From NCBI GenBank assembly GCA_963755825.1, contig CAVWLA010000003.1, positions 1,922,001 through 1,986,000 of the forward strand: 64,000 nt of DNA, read 5' to 3'. The stretch comes from DATBQN01 sp963755825. Lineage in GTDB: Bacteria; Acidobacteriota; Thermoanaerobaculia; Multivoradales; UBA5704. Below the pieces are notes generated by a model, which searched no databases, was not told the DNA's origin, and was given only the letters and a program-made list of their open reading frames with translations. Every line of letters starts with the position of its first letter. Within the stretch, counting starts at the first letter, position 1. The position numbers were made by a program, and so were the translations under genes. Below are positions 32,039 to 42,210 of the stretch, piece by piece.

Positions 32039-34930
32039 TCAGCGTCCCGCGAGCACCCGGAAGCCGATGTAGGCGGCGCCCGGCGGATCGTCTCCTCGCG
32101 GATCGGTCGGGCGGTCGGCGCTGGGACCGATGGCGACCCCCTTGCCGTCGGCACCCACCGCCCACTCGGCGGCGTTGCCGTCGAGGTCGAAGACGGGGTC
32201 CTCGCCGCTGCCGGAGAGGCTGCCGACGGCGAGCAGGAGCGGCGCCTCGCCGGGCATGGCGCGGAGGGTCTCCTCGATCTCCTTGCGGTCGTGCGGCGTC
32301 GGCGAGTAGCCCGCCCAGCGGTCGAGCGTGTTGCCGCCGGAGCCGGCGGCGTCGGCGAGGTCGCGCGCCTCGTCGGTGGAGGGTAGGCGGAAGGGCTTGC
32401 CGGTGGCCTTGGCGAGCCAGGCGCAGTAGGCCTGGGCGCGCGCGAAGGGGATGCCGGTCGCCGGCAGGTTCTCGGCGCCCGGCGCCGGCGCGAAGCTGGG
32501 ATCGAAGGTGGCGTACTGGGCGCGGGTGACCTCGAAGCGGCCGACCTCGTGGCCGTGGTAGGGAACCGTCTCGGGGACCAGCGCGCCGCCCTCGCGCCGC
32601 CCGAAGGCGCCGCCGCTGCGCACCGCCTTGGTGCGCGCCACGAGGGCGGCGAGCGGCGTCCCCTCCTTCACCGCCTCGCGGCGGGCGGGCGGGCGGCCGA
32701 AGAGGTAGCGGTCGAACCAGTCGAGATCCTCCTCGAGCTTGCGCCGCTGATGGGCGACCTTGCGCAGGTCGTGCGCCTCGCCGGGGAAGAGAACGAGGCG
32801 GGTGGGCGCCTTGCCGATCTGCTGCAGGGCGCGGAACAGCGACCAGGCCTGGTGCGGCGGCACGTCGCGGTCCTCGGTGCCGGCGAAGACGAGCGTCGGC
32901 GTCGTCACCTGGGTGAGGCGGAAGAAAGGCGACTTGTCGATGTAGAGCTGCGGCTTCTCCCAGGGCGGGGCGCCGAAGTAGTAGTTGTCGAAGGTGGCGC
33001 CGAAGTCGACGTTCCCCCAGTCGCTGATCCACTCGACGTCGGCCGCCCCCACCACCGCCACCTTGTAGCGCGGCGAGCGGGTGAGGAGCTCGACGGTCAG
33101 GATGCCGCCGTTGCTCCAGCCCATGCTGCCGAGCTTCCCTGGATCGACCAGGCCGCGGGCGATGAGCGAATCGACGCCGGCCTCGATGTCGGGGATCTCG
33201 AGCTCGTAGTAGTGGCCGGCGATCGACTCGGCGAAGTCGAGGCCGTAGGCGGTGCTGCCGTGGTAGTTGACCTTGAGCACGAAGGCGCCGCGCTGGCGCA
33301 GCAGGAGGTCCGGCGCCTCCCAGTCGGCGAGCCAGGTGTCGGTGTCGGCGAAGGCCGGGCCGCCGTGGAGGTCGAGGACGAGCGGCCGCTTCTCGCCGGC
33401 GCGCCAGTCGAGCGGGTAGTAGAGGATCCCCTCGATCATCTCGCCGCGCGACCCCTTGAAGCGCACCACCTCGACCTTCCCCTTGGGCTTGTCGCGGTAG
33501 CCGGGGTTGAGCTCGGTGATCCGCCGCTCGCCGGTCAGCCGCGCGCCGTCGAGCTTCGCCGCGTAGCACTGCGGCGGCTCGGTCGCCGAGGAGGTCTGGT
33601 AGACGACGGTCTTGCCGTCGCGGCCGATCGCCAGCTCGTCGAGATGCGCGGCGTGGCGGCCGGCGAGGTCCTGGCGGCGGAAGCCGCGGCCGGCGCGCAC
33701 GTAGCGCGCCGGCCGCACGTGGACGCCGTCGGCCAAGAGGGCGACGAAGCCGTCGGCAGTGGGGGCGTAGGCGCCGCCGTCGATCTCGGCGAGGCCGCGG
33801 TCGCTGCCGAGGTCGACCGCCGCAGTGCCGCCGCTCTTCAGGTCGTAGTAGTAGAGCTCGGTCACCGTCGCCAGGCGATAGCGCGGATGGCGGGTGCGGT
33901 CGTTGGCGAAGTAGAAGCCTGCCGAGTCGCGGGTCCAGCGCACGTCGTGCGGCAGCAGCTTCGGCGGATCGGCCGGCTTCTCGGGGGCGAAGAGCCGCGT
34001 CATGCGGCCGCTCTGCAGGTCGACGAGGAAGGTCTTCGGCGGCACCTTGCTGTCGAAGACGTAGGAGAGGCTCTCCTGGGCGGTGGCGACGGCGTGGCGG
34101 CCGTCGGGAGAGACCGCCACCGAGTCGATCCAGTCGTCGTTGTCGGTCAGCCGGTGGATGCGCTCGCCGTCGCGCGAGACGGTGAAGAGGCGGACCGGCG
34201 GCTGGTCGGCGGTGTCCTCGACCGCCACCGCGGTGTCCTGGCGCTCCTTCCGGCGCTGCTCGCCCGCCGAGGGGGACTCCTTGGCGACGGCGAGGAGGGT
34301 GTCGGCGTCGATCCAGGCGAAGGCGATGACCTCGCGGTCGAAGTGGGTGATCGGATAGGCCTCGCCGCCGCGCACCGGGATGAGCCAGAGCTGGGTGTCG
34401 TCGGCCGCCGCGGCCTTGTCGGCCGGCGGATCGTCGGGCGAGCGGTTGGAGAGGAAGGCGATGCTGCGGCCGTCGGGCGAGAAAGCCGGATCGGAGACCA
34501 TCTCGTCGCCGCGCGTCATCTGGAACGACTCCGGGCTGGCGCCGCCGAGGCGGGTGAGCCAGAGGTCGGAGACGGTCGCCTCGTCCTCTTTGTCGCCGCC
34601 CTTGCCGACCGTCGACTTGACCCAGGCGGCGAGGCTGCCGTCCGGGGAGATCGCCCAGTCGCTGGCGCTCTCGGCCAGGATCAGGTCGTCGATCGTCCAC
34701 GGCTCGGAGCTCTGCCGCTCGCCGCCGGCGAGAGCGCTGGTGAAGGGATGCTCGGCGGCCGGCTTGTCGACCGCCGGGCGGCCGGCCGGCCGATCGAGTG
34801 GACGGTCGGGCGTGGTCGGATGCTCTGGCGGCCGGGCGGCGCCCATGGCGCCGGCGAGCCCCGCGTGCCCGGTGAAGAGGAGGGCCGCGGCGAGCGCCCA
34901 GGCCGCCGGCGGCGGGAGGCGCCGGCCCAT
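32039..34930 (-). CDS. S9 prolyl-oligopeptidase-type serine peptidase fused to an FGE-sulfatase-like domain
   Basis: 963 aa. Signal peptide at 1-28, linker to about 75, a beta-propeller to about residue 480, then an alpha/beta hydrolase with nucleophile Ser606 in GWSNGGI, acid in FAGTEDRDVPPHQ and His in FPGEAHDLR. A C-terminal domain (about 770-963) carries VGRFEVTRAQYATF, ARAQAYCAWLAKATGKPFRLPSTDEA, FDLDGNAAEWA and YIGFRVLAG, the marks of the formylglycine-generating-enzyme/SUMF1 fold. The catalytic cysteines of true FGE are not evident, so this domain probably binds rather than oxidises. Secreted peptidase; the substrate is unknown. Its start is eight bases after the VOC stop codon. Confidence 0.87.
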   Translation of the reverse strand: MGRRLPPPAAWALAAALLFTGHAGLAGAMGAARPPEHPTTPDRPLDRPAGRPAVDKPAAEHPFTSALAGGERQSSEPWTIDDLILAESASDWAISPDGSLAAWVKSTVGKGGDKEDEATVSDLWLTRLGGASPESFQMTRGDEMVSDPAFSPDGRSIAFLSNRSPDDPPADKAAAADDTQLWLIPVRGGEAYPITHFDREVIAFAWIDADTLLAVAKESPSAGEQRRKERQDTAVAVEDTADQPPVRLFTVSRDGERIHRLTDNDDWIDSVAVSPDGRHAVATAQESLSYVFDSKVPPKTFLVDLQSGRMTRLFAPEKPADPPKLLPHDVRWTRDSAGFYFANDRTRHPRYRLATVTELYYYDLKSGGTAAVDLGSDRGLAEIDGGAYAPTADGFVALLADGVHVRPARYVRAGRGFRRQDLAGRHAAHLDELAIGRDGKTVVYQTSSATEPPQCYAAKLDGARLTGERRITELNPGYRDKPKGKVEVVRFKGSRGEMIEGILYYPLDWRAGEKRPLVLDLHGGPAFADTDTWLADWEAPDLLLRQRGAFVLKVNYHGSTAYGLDFAESIAGHYYELEIPDIEAGVDSLIARGLVDPGKLGSMGWSNGGILTVELLTRSPRYKVAVVGAADVEWISDWGNVDFGATFDNYYFGAPPWEKPQLYIDKSPFFRLTQVTTPTLVFAGTEDRDVPPHQAWSLFRALQQIGKAPTRLVLFPGEAHDLRKVAHQRRKLEEDLDWFDRYLFGRPPARREAVKEGTPLAALVARTKAVRSGGAFGRREGGALVPETVPYHGHEVGRFEVTRAQYATFDPSFAPAPGAENLPATGIPFARAQAYCAWLAKATGKPFRLPSTDEARDLADAAGSGGNTLDRWAGYSPTPHDRKEIEETLRAMPGEAPLLLAVGSLSGSGEDPVFDLDGNAAEWAVGADGKGVAIGPSADRPTDPRGDDPPGAAYIGFRVLAGR

Positions 34931-34938
34931 GCCGCGCC

Positions 34939-35337
34939 TCAGGCCTCCGCCTGCCGGTAGACGATCTTGATGCCGTCGGGGTCGTGGGTCTCGAAGACGA
35001 GGGCGCCGTCCTCGTCGTGGCGCAGGCCGCCCGGGATGTTCTTGTCGCGGAACAGCAGCTCCCGGTAGGCCTCCTCGGGCGAGGGGACGATGAAGGTCAG
35101 GGTCATCTTCTGCTCGGGACCCTGGTAGTCGTAGATCTCGTCGCGGCCGCTCTGGCGGGCGCTCCCCGGCCGTCCGAGCACCTCGACGAGCGAGGGGCCG
35201 GCCTGGAAGATGGCGCCGCGCAGGTCCTCGCGGTCCCAGCTCTGCACCCGCGGCAGCGCCAGGCTCTCGCCGTAGAAGCGGCAGGTCCGCTCGAAGCTCT
35301 TCGCCCGCAAGACGACCCGAAACTGCCGGATATCCAT
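34939..35337 (-). CDS. VOC/glyoxalase-fold protein
   Basis: 132 aa, the size of a single vicinal-oxygen-chelate protein. Begins MDIRQFRVVLRAKSFERTCRFYGESLALP and ends ETHDPDGIKIVYRQ, matching the two beta-alpha-beta-beta-beta modules. Possible metal ligands include the late Glu in VFETHDPDG. The reaction cannot be predicted; glyoxalase, dioxygenase and antibiotic-binding members share this fold. Excellent ribosome site AAGGAGA. Upstream gene of a two-gene unit with the S9 peptidase. Confidence 0.8.
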   Translation of the reverse strand: MDIRQFRVVLRAKSFERTCRFYGESLALPRVQSWDREDLRGAIFQAGPSLVEVLGRPGSARQSGRDEIYDYQGPEQKMTLTFIVPSPEEAYRELLFRDKNIPGGLRHDEDGALVFETHDPDGIKIVYRQAEA

Positions 35338-35460
35338 GTCGCGCTCTCCTTGCACCCATCGGCTCCCGGGCCCCCGGCGGGGGCCGGCGCGATGGGGGAC
35401 AGCATTACCACACCCCCGGCGGGGATTCCAAGCGCCGGCGAGCTCCACGGCTCCGGATGG

Positions 35461-35466
35461 TATCCT
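35461..35466 (+). promoter_or_regulatory. candidate -10 box, amidase gene
   Basis: TATCCT seven bases before the GTG; no ribosome site between. Confidence 0.45.
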
Positions 35467-35473
35467 CTCGCGC

Positions 35474-37192
35474 GTGAATCGCCGTACCTGGCACTACGTC
35501 CCGCTCGTCCTCGTCCCGCTCCTCTCGATCCTGCTGATCGGCCAGACCCGGCCGCCGGCGGGCGCCCCGGCCGGCCCCGGTGCCGCCTCGAGTGCCGCCA
35601 CCGCCGGCGGACCGTCCGTCGCCCTCGACGGCCGCGACCTCGGCGTGCGGGTGACCATCTCGGCGGGCGGCCCGCTCTTCGCCCTGGCGCCTCTCGCGCA
35701 GGCCCTGGGGGGCGGCGCCCTCGTCCCCGGCGAGACCGGCGAGAGCTTCAGCCTGAAGATCGGCGACAAGGACGTCGTGCTCGGCGTCGGCAGCGCCGTC
35801 GTCACCGTCGGCGACACCATCGTATCGCTGTCGCAGCCGCCGACCCGCGGCGAGGGCGGCGTGCTGGTCCCTCTCGATTTCCTCGCCAAGACCTACGGCG
35901 ACGTCCTCGGCTACTCGTTCGAATGGCACCCGGAGACGCAGCGCCTGGCGATCGCCCGCCGCAAGTCGCGCGAGATCCCGGTCTCCTTTGACGTCGTCCA
36001 CCTGCAGGGGATGACGACGGTCGTGCTGCAGTTCCCCGAGGCGCCGCACTATCGCCTCGTCCAGCAGTCCGGGGTGGTCGAGGTGCAGATGGTCGCCGAC
36101 CGGCTCGCGGCCGCGGCGCCGCAGCGCAAGGTCGACGACCCGCTGGTGCGCGGCGTCGACATCGCGCCGGAGAAGGTCCACGTCGACCTTGCGCCCGGCG
36201 CCGAGGTCGAGAGCTACGTCCTGCAGAACCCCTTCCGCCTGGTCTTCGACGTCCACGCGACGAGCGCCGGCGCGGCGCCGACGCCGCCCGCCTTCGCGCC
36301 GCCCGAGCCGGGGAGCGGCATCCGCACCATCGTCGTCGACCCCGGCCACGGCGGTCCCGAGACCGGCGCCATCGGCCCCAGCGGGGTGCAGGAGAAGGAG
36401 CTCACCCTCCTCCTCGCCCAGCAGCTGGCGAGCCGCCTGCAGCAGCGCCTGCCGGTGCGCGTCATCCTCACCCGCGGCGAGGACACCCAGCTCGCCCTCG
36501 ACGCCCGGCCGGCGATCGCCAATCAGAACAAGGCCGACCTCTTCGTCTCCATCCATCTCAACTCGTCGCTCGGCGCCGGCGCGCACGGCGCCGAGACCTA
36601 CTTCCTCGCCGAACGGGCGACCGACCCGCGGGCGGCGAGCTCCGCCCGGCAGGAGAACGCGGCGGCGCCGGGCGGAGGCGCGGGCTCCGCCGCCGCCGGC
36701 GCGGCCGGCGACTCCGGCGAAGGCGACCTCCAGCTCATGCTGTGGGACCTCGCGCAGAGCCGCCACCTGACGGAGAGCCAGCGCCTGGCGAGCCTGGTGC
36801 AGGGCGAGCTCAACGAGACCCTGCAGCTCAAGGACCGCGGCGTCAAGCAGGCGCCCTTCCGCGTCCTGGTGGGGGCGACGATGCCGGCGATCCTCGTCGA
36901 GCTCGGCTTCCTCTCCAACCCGGACGAGGAGAAGAAGCTGCAGGACCCCGAGTACCGCGCCCAGCTCGTCGACGCGCTGGTGCAGGCGATCGCGCGCTAC
37001 AAGGAGGTCACCGAGGCCAAGGCGGCGCCGGCGGGAGCGACGCCGAGCCAGCCGCCGACTCCCGGCGCAGCTGGGGCCACCGCGGCCCCTGGCAATGTCG
37101 CCCAGGGCACGGCGCCCAACCTCGCCGCGCCGCCGGCCTCGGGACAGGCGCCGCCGCCGCCGCCGACCGCCGAGAGGCCGCACCGGCCATGA
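35474..37192 (+). CDS. N-acetylmuramoyl-L-alanine amidase (AmiC-type)
   Basis: 572 aa. N-terminal membrane segment/signal (VPLLSILLIGQ), copper-amine-oxidase-N-like and AMIN-like beta domains (about 45-270), then the Amidase_3 catalytic domain from about 280. Zinc ligands are His in VVDPGHGG, Glu in GVQEKELTLL and His in VSIHLNSS, with catalytic Glu in AILVELGFLSNP. A Gly/Ala-rich insertion lies at about residues 395-420, and a Pro-rich tail closes the protein. Cleaves the stem-peptide bond of peptidoglycan in the periplasm during cell separation. First gene of amidase-gerMN-murI-rph; its stop overlaps the next ATG (ATGA). Confidence 0.9.
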   Translation: MNRRTWHYVPLVLVPLLSILLIGQTRPPAGAPAGPGAASSAATAGGPSVALDGRDLGVRVTISAGGPLFALAPLAQALGGGALVPGETGESFSLKIGDKDVVLGVGSAVVTVGDTIVSLSQPPTRGEGGVLVPLDFLAKTYGDVLGYSFEWHPETQRLAIARRKSREIPVSFDVVHLQGMTTVVLQFPEAPHYRLVQQSGVVEVQMVADRLAAAAPQRKVDDPLVRGVDIAPEKVHVDLAPGAEVESYVLQNPFRLVFDVHATSAGAAPTPPAFAPPEPGSGIRTIVVDPGHGGPETGAIGPSGVQEKELTLLLAQQLASRLQQRLPVRVILTRGEDTQLALDARPAIANQNKADLFVSIHLNSSLGAGAHGAETYFLAERATDPRAASSARQENAAAPGGGAGSAAAGAAGDSGEGDLQLMLWDLAQSRHLTESQRLASLVQGELNETLQLKDRGVKQAPFRVLVGATMPAILVELGFLSNPDEEKKLQDPEYRAQLVDALVQAIARYKEVTEAKAAPAGATPSQPPTPGAAGATAAPGNVAQGTAPNLAAPPASGQAPPPPPTAERPHRP

Positions 37193-37755
37193 GCCGCCGG
37201 GCGGCAGCCTTCGCCCTCGGCATCGCGCTCCTCCTCCTCGCCGGCGGCCTCGCGGTCTGGTACCTGACCGGCCACGCCAAGCGGGTGCGCCGCATCGGGC
37301 CGCACCTGGTCGAGGTCGGCGGCGAGCGCGTCGCCCTCCTCGCCGACCTCTATTTCCCGGCCGACGGCGGCGGCCTGCGCCCCGAGCGCCGCGAGGTCGC
37401 CGTCAGCCGCGCCCCGCGCGACCAGGTCCGCCGGGTGGTCGAGGCGCTCCTCGCTGGCCCCACCGCCGCCGGCCTGGCGCGGCCCTTCCCCAAGGAGGTC
37501 ACCCTCGGCAGCGTGCTCCTCAGCGACAACGGCGTCGCCTACGTCGACCTCCAGTGGGCGGGTCACGACCAGCCGCCCGCCGCCGGCTCGGACGCCGAGA
37601 TGCAGATGGTCTACTCCGTCGTCGACTCGATCGCCCTCAACATCCAGACCGCGCCGCGCGTCGTGCTGCTGTGGAACGGCACCCAGCGGCAGACCTTCTC
37701 CGGCCACCTCGACACCAGCCAGCCGCTGGTGCCGATCCGCGACCTCGGCCGTTGA
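37189..37755 (+). CDS. GerMN-domain envelope protein
   Basis: 188 aa. One N-terminal membrane helix (FALGIALLLLAGGLAVWYL), then a GerMN domain: ALLADLYFPADGG, VVEALLAGPTAAGLARPFP and MQMVYSVVDSIALNIQTAPRVVLLWNG. GerM proteins were named in sporulation, but the domain is widespread in non-sporulating bacteria as an envelope protein next to cell-wall genes. Translationally coupled to the amidase gene and 13 nt before murI, in keeping with a peptidoglycan role. Confidence 0.85.
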   Translation: MSRRAAAFALGIALLLLAGGLAVWYLTGHAKRVRRIGPHLVEVGGERVALLADLYFPADGGGLRPERREVAVSRAPRDQVRRVVEALLAGPTAAGLARPFPKEVTLGSVLLSDNGVAYVDLQWAGHDQPPAAGSDAEMQMVYSVVDSIALNIQTAPRVVLLWNGTQRQTFSGHLDTSQPLVPIRDLGR

Positions 37756-37768
37756 CGGCGAGCCGCCG

Positions 37769-38560
37769 ATGACCGACCCGGCCCCGATCGGGGTCTTCGA
37801 CTCCGGCGTCGGCGGCCTCACCGTCGTCGCGGCGCTCCGCCGGCGGCTCCCCGACGAGTCGATCCTCTACCTCGGCGACACCGCGCGCCTCCCCTACGGC
37901 AGCAAGTCGCGCGACACCGTCGCCGGCTACACCAGGAAGAACGTCCGCTTCCTCCTCGACCGCGGCGTCAAGGCGGTGGTCATCGCCTGCAACACCGCCT
38001 CGGCCCTCGCCCTCGACGACCTCGACGTGCCGGTGCCCACCTGGGGGGTGATCGAGCCCGGCGCGCGGCGCGCCGCGGAGGTCTCCCGCGGCAGGGTGGG
38101 GGTGATCGCCACCGAGTCGACGGTGCGCTCGGAGGCCTACCCGCGCGCCCTCTCCCGCCTCGCCCCCGGCCTCACCGTGATCTCCCAGGCCTGCCCGCTC
38201 TTCGTGCCGCTGGTCGAGGAGGGCTGGCACGACGACCCGGTGACCGCCGAGGTCGCGGCGCGCTACCTGGCGCCGCTCCTCGCCGCCGAGATCGACACCC
38301 TGGTCCTCGGCTGCACCCACTACCCGCTCCTCCGCGCCGTCCTCGAGCGCGCCGCCCCCGGCGTCTCCCTCGTCGACTCGGCGGAGACCGTCGCCGAGCT
38401 GGTCGCCGGCGGCCTCGCCGAGCGCGGCCTGGCGGCGCCCGCCGGCGCCCGCGTCGACCACCGCCTCTCGGTGACCGACTCCGGCCCCACCTTCGAGCGC
38501 ATCGCCGGCCGCATCCTCGGCGACCCCGCCCTGGCGCTCGAGTGGGTCGAGGTCACCTGA
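37769..38560 (+). CDS. murI: glutamate racemase
   Basis: 263 aa. Makes D-glutamate for peptidoglycan. Catalytic cysteines are in VIACNTASAL and LVLGCTHYPLL; FDSGVGGLTV at the start and the late VDSAETVAELV complete the family signature. Starts soon after the GerMN gene and is followed by rph, so it belongs to the same run. Confidence 0.97.
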   Translation: MTDPAPIGVFDSGVGGLTVVAALRRRLPDESILYLGDTARLPYGSKSRDTVAGYTRKNVRFLLDRGVKAVVIACNTASALALDDLDVPVPTWGVIEPGARRAAEVSRGRVGVIATESTVRSEAYPRALSRLAPGLTVISQACPLFVPLVEEGWHDDPVTAEVAARYLAPLLAAEIDTLVLGCTHYPLLRAVLERAAPGVSLVDSAETVAELVAGGLAERGLAAPAGARVDHRLSVTDSGPTFERIAGRILGDPALALEWVEVT

Positions 38561-38593
38561 CGGCGCGATTCCGGCCGCCGTTGCATTCGCCGC

Positions 38594-38599
38594 TACAAT
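38594..38599 (+). promoter_or_regulatory. candidate -10 box of rph
   Basis: TACAAT six bases before the rph ATG, so a transcript from here would be leaderless. It lies in the 45-nt gap after murI. Confidence 0.5.
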
Positions 38600-38605
38600 C
38601 GGCGC

Positions 38606-39430
<825 letters not shown>

Positions 39431-39485
39431 AGGCCCTTCTTCACGAACCGCGCCGGCCAGACTGCCCGGCGCCGCGAATCCGCTG

Positions 39486-40511
39486 CTACAGAACCACGCC
39501 GCGGATGCCCACCTCGACGACCGGCATCTTGGGGCTGTCGGTGTGGACCATGAGCTTGCCCTCGAACGGACCCTTGGCGATGTCCGGCTTGAGGGTGAGC
39601 TGAACGTTGTAGTTGCGGCCCGCTTCGACCGGCTTGAGCTCGGCGCCGACGCCCTTGACCGACGGGTCGACGCTCGTCAGGTTGATCGGCTCGGTGGCGA
39701 AGTTCTTGATGTTGAAGGTGAAGCGGCGCGGCTCCTTCAAGTCGACCTTGCCGAAGTCGGCGAGCGGCGGGGTCACCGCCAGGATCGGCCGCACGAAGCC
39801 GGAGATCGGGATGTCGACGATCTTCTGCTTCGGGTGATTGGTGTGGATGGCGACCGCGGAGACCAGCGGGCCGATCGGCGCATCGTCGTTCGACAGCGTC
39901 ATCTCGACCCGCCACTGCTTGCCCTTGGAGTCGGGCACGCGCTCCTTCTCGGTCGCCTCGCGATAGGTGACCTTGAGCGCCGGGGTCGGCGAGTCGACGC
40001 TGGTGATGTCGAACGACTGGCCGTCGGTCGACCACAGGCTCTGGGTGATGATGCCCTTCTGCGACTCGCCGCGGACGACGAGGAAGCGCGCGTAGCCGGG
40101 CTTGACGGCGATGTACGGCGCCACCTTCGCCCGCACGGTGAGCTGGATCTGCGGGTTCTCCGGATCGTTGGTGAACACTGTCACGTACTTGGCGATGGGG
40201 CCGGTGAAGGTCGTGGTGTCGACCACCACGTGGACGGTGCCGGTCTTCCCCGGCGCGATCACCTTGTCGTAGCGCGCCACGGTGCAGCCGCAGGCCGGCA
40301 TGACGTTGGTGATCTGCAGGTCCACGCTGCCCTCGTTCTTGAGGACGAAATCGTGGGCCGCGTTGTCGCCCTTGGCGACATCGCCGACGTCGCCGATGGG
40401 CTCGACCGCGACGGCCTTCGGTTTGCCCGCGGGCGCCTGCGCGATGAGCGCTCCGGCGACGATCAGGATGGAAGCGAGTGCCAGAATGGCAGTCGTCACG
40501 TGGCGTTTCAT
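39486..40511 (-). CDS. DUF1573 secreted protein
   Basis: 341 aa. Signal peptide at 1-24. Two or three Ig-like DUF1573 units: HDFVLKNEGSVDLQITNVMPACGCTVARYD has the hallmark CGCT motif, followed by GTVHVVVDTTTFTGPIAKYVTVFTNDP, and a later copy without cysteines, ISGFVRPILAVTPPLADFG. These beta-sandwich domains are common in the envelope of Bacteroidetes, planctomycetes and acidobacteria; their function is unknown. The chosen ATG follows an AGAGGAG site; an upstream in-frame ATG at 40652 lies within mpl. Divergent from mpl. Confidence 0.85.
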   Translation of the reverse strand: MKRHVTTAILALASILIVAGALIAQAPAGKPKAVAVEPIGDVGDVAKGDNAAHDFVLKNEGSVDLQITNVMPACGCTVARYDKVIAPGKTGTVHVVVDTTTFTGPIAKYVTVFTNDPENPQIQLTVRAKVAPYIAVKPGYARFLVVRGESQKGIITQSLWSTDGQSFDITSVDSPTPALKVTYREATEKERVPDSKGKQWRVEMTLSNDDAPIGPLVSAVAIHTNHPKQKIVDIPISGFVRPILAVTPPLADFGKVDLKEPRRFTFNIKNFATEPINLTSVDPSVKGVGAELKPVEAGRNYNVQLTLKPDIAKGPFEGKLMVHTDSPKMPVVEVGIRGVVL

Positions 40512-40623
40512 CGGCCTGACTCCTCTAGTGAAATCCGATTTCTTGGGCAACGCAGTTGAGGTCGACGCCGGGACTTGGCGCGCTGCCGGCCTCTCGAGGG
40601 CAATGCTACACTCGGCGCTCCCG

Positions 40624-42057
40624 ATGAGAAAGACAGCCGCGCCGCAGGCCATCTACCTCATGGCGATCGGAGGGACCGGGATGGCGCCGCTCGCCTGCCT
40701 GCTGCAAGAGCAGGGCCACGCGGTGCGCGGCACCGACGGGCCGCTCTATCCGCCGATGAGCACGCTCCTCGAAGGCGCCGGCATCCATCCGACCATCGGT
40801 TACGACGCGGCCCATCTGGAGCCGCGGCCCGACCTCGTCGTCGTCGGCAACGCCATCCATCGCGACAACCCGGAAGCCGTGGCCGCCGAGCGCGCCGGCC
40901 TGCCGCTCGCCTCGATGCCGCAGGCGCTCGCCCGCTTCTTCCTCGCCGGCCGGCGGCCGCTCGTCGTCTCCGGCACCCACGGCAAGACGACGACGACGGC
41001 GATGGCCGCCTGGGTCTACCGCGCCTGCGGCGCCGACCCCGGCTATCTCATCGGCGGCGCGCCGCAGGGCCTGCCGGCGAGCTTCCACGACGGCGACGGC
41101 CCGCGCTTCGTGATCGAGGGCGACGAGTACAACGCCGCCTACTTCGACCGCGGCCCGAAGTTCCTCCACTACCAGCCGGAGACGCTCCTCCTCACCAGCG
41201 TCGAGCACGACCACGCCGACCTCTACGCCACTCCCGAGGCCCTCCGCGCCGCCTACGAGAAGCTCGTCGCGCTGCTGCCGGCGGACGGCCTCCTCGCCGC
41301 CTGCGGCGACACCGCCGAGGTGCGCGCCATCGCCCGCGGCGCCCGCTGCCCGGTCGTCCTCTACGGCCTCGCGGCGAGCAACGACCTCCGTCCGCTGGGG
41401 CCGATCGAGGCGACCCCCGCCGGCAGCCGCTTCCGCGTCCGCGATCTCCATTCCGTCGGCGACGCTGCTGCCGAGGTCGAGCTCGAGATCGCCCTCGCCG
41501 GCGAGCACAATGTCGTCAATGCGCTGGCGGTGTGGGCGGCGGCGCGGCGCGACGGGCTGCCCGCCGCCGCCGTCGCCGCGGCGCTCAAGAGCTTCGGCGG
41601 CGTCAAGCGGCGGCTGGAGGAGCTGCCAGCGGGTCGCGGCATCGCCGTCGTCGACGACTTCGCGCACCATCCGACGGCGGTCGAGAAGACCTTGGGCGCG
41701 CTGCGCCAGCGCTATCCCGGCCGCCGCCTGGTGGTGCTCTTCGAGCCGCGCAGCCTGACCGCCGGCCGCAGCATGTTCGACGCCGCCTACCGCACCGCCT
41801 TCCGCGGCGCCGACCGCGTGCTCTTCGCGCCGCTCTTCCACGCCGGCCGCTTGCGCGCCGACGAGGCGCTCGACGTCGCCGGCCTCGCCGCCGACCTGAC
41901 CGCCGCCGGCGTCCCCGCCGAGGCGCTGCCGACGACCGGCGAGGTGTTCGCGCGGGCGCTCGCCGAGGCGCGGCCCGGCGACGTCCTGGCCACCATGTCC
42001 TCGGGCTCCTTCGACGGCATGCCGCACCGCCTCGCCGCCGCGCTGGCCGGTCCGTAG
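40624..42057 (+). CDS. mpl: UDP-N-acetylmuramate:tripeptide ligase (Mpl)
   Basis: 477 aa. Mur-ligase architecture: N-terminal Rossmann YLMAIGGTGMAPLACLLQEQGHAVRGTD, ATP loop VVSGTHGKTTTTAM, central region EGDEYNAAYFDRGPKFLHYQP, ligand loop SVEHDHADLY and C-terminal DDFAHHPTAVEKTL. EGDEYNAAYFD and DDFAHHPTAV distinguish Mpl from MurC. It recycles the L-Ala-gamma-D-Glu-meso-DAP tripeptide into peptidoglycan precursors, which implies a DAP-type wall. TACACT lies 11 nt before the ATG; an upstream in-frame ATG (40603) is less likely. Confidence 0.95.
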   Translation: MRKTAAPQAIYLMAIGGTGMAPLACLLQEQGHAVRGTDGPLYPPMSTLLEGAGIHPTIGYDAAHLEPRPDLVVVGNAIHRDNPEAVAAERAGLPLASMPQALARFFLAGRRPLVVSGTHGKTTTTAMAAWVYRACGADPGYLIGGAPQGLPASFHDGDGPRFVIEGDEYNAAYFDRGPKFLHYQPETLLLTSVEHDHADLYATPEALRAAYEKLVALLPADGLLAACGDTAEVRAIARGARCPVVLYGLAASNDLRPLGPIEATPAGSRFRVRDLHSVGDAAAEVELEIALAGEHNVVNALAVWAAARRDGLPAAAVAAALKSFGGVKRRLEELPAGRGIAVVDDFAHHPTAVEKTLGALRQRYPGRRLVVLFEPRSLTAGRSMFDAAYRTAFRGADRVLFAPLFHAGRLRADEALDVAGLAADLTAAGVPAEALPTTGEVFARALAEARPGDVLATMSSGSFDGMPHRLAAALAGP

Positions 42058-42067
42058 CAAGCGAAAA

Positions 42068-42210
42068 AGCCGGCGAGGACGCCGGCGCCTGTTCTGAAAA
42101 ATGCCTCGTCGTCTCCGCAGCGGCCAACAGGATCCGAATCGGTGACGACGATCGACGGCACGACCGGTGGCGGCGGGCAGTCCCTGGGAGCGCCGGCGTC
42201 CTCGCCGGCT
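42068..42210. repeat. 21-bp inverted repeat pair between mpl and the formimidoyltransferase gene
   Basis: 42068-42088 and 42190-42210 are perfect complements, 101 nt apart. Each arm is itself a hairpin (GCCGGCG-AGGA-CGCCGGC), so each may terminate one of the converging genes. The right arm touches the stop codon of the minus-strand gene and is further enclosed by CTGGGAG/CTCCCAG. GC-rich units of this kind recur in many high-GC environmental genomes. Confidence 0.7.
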
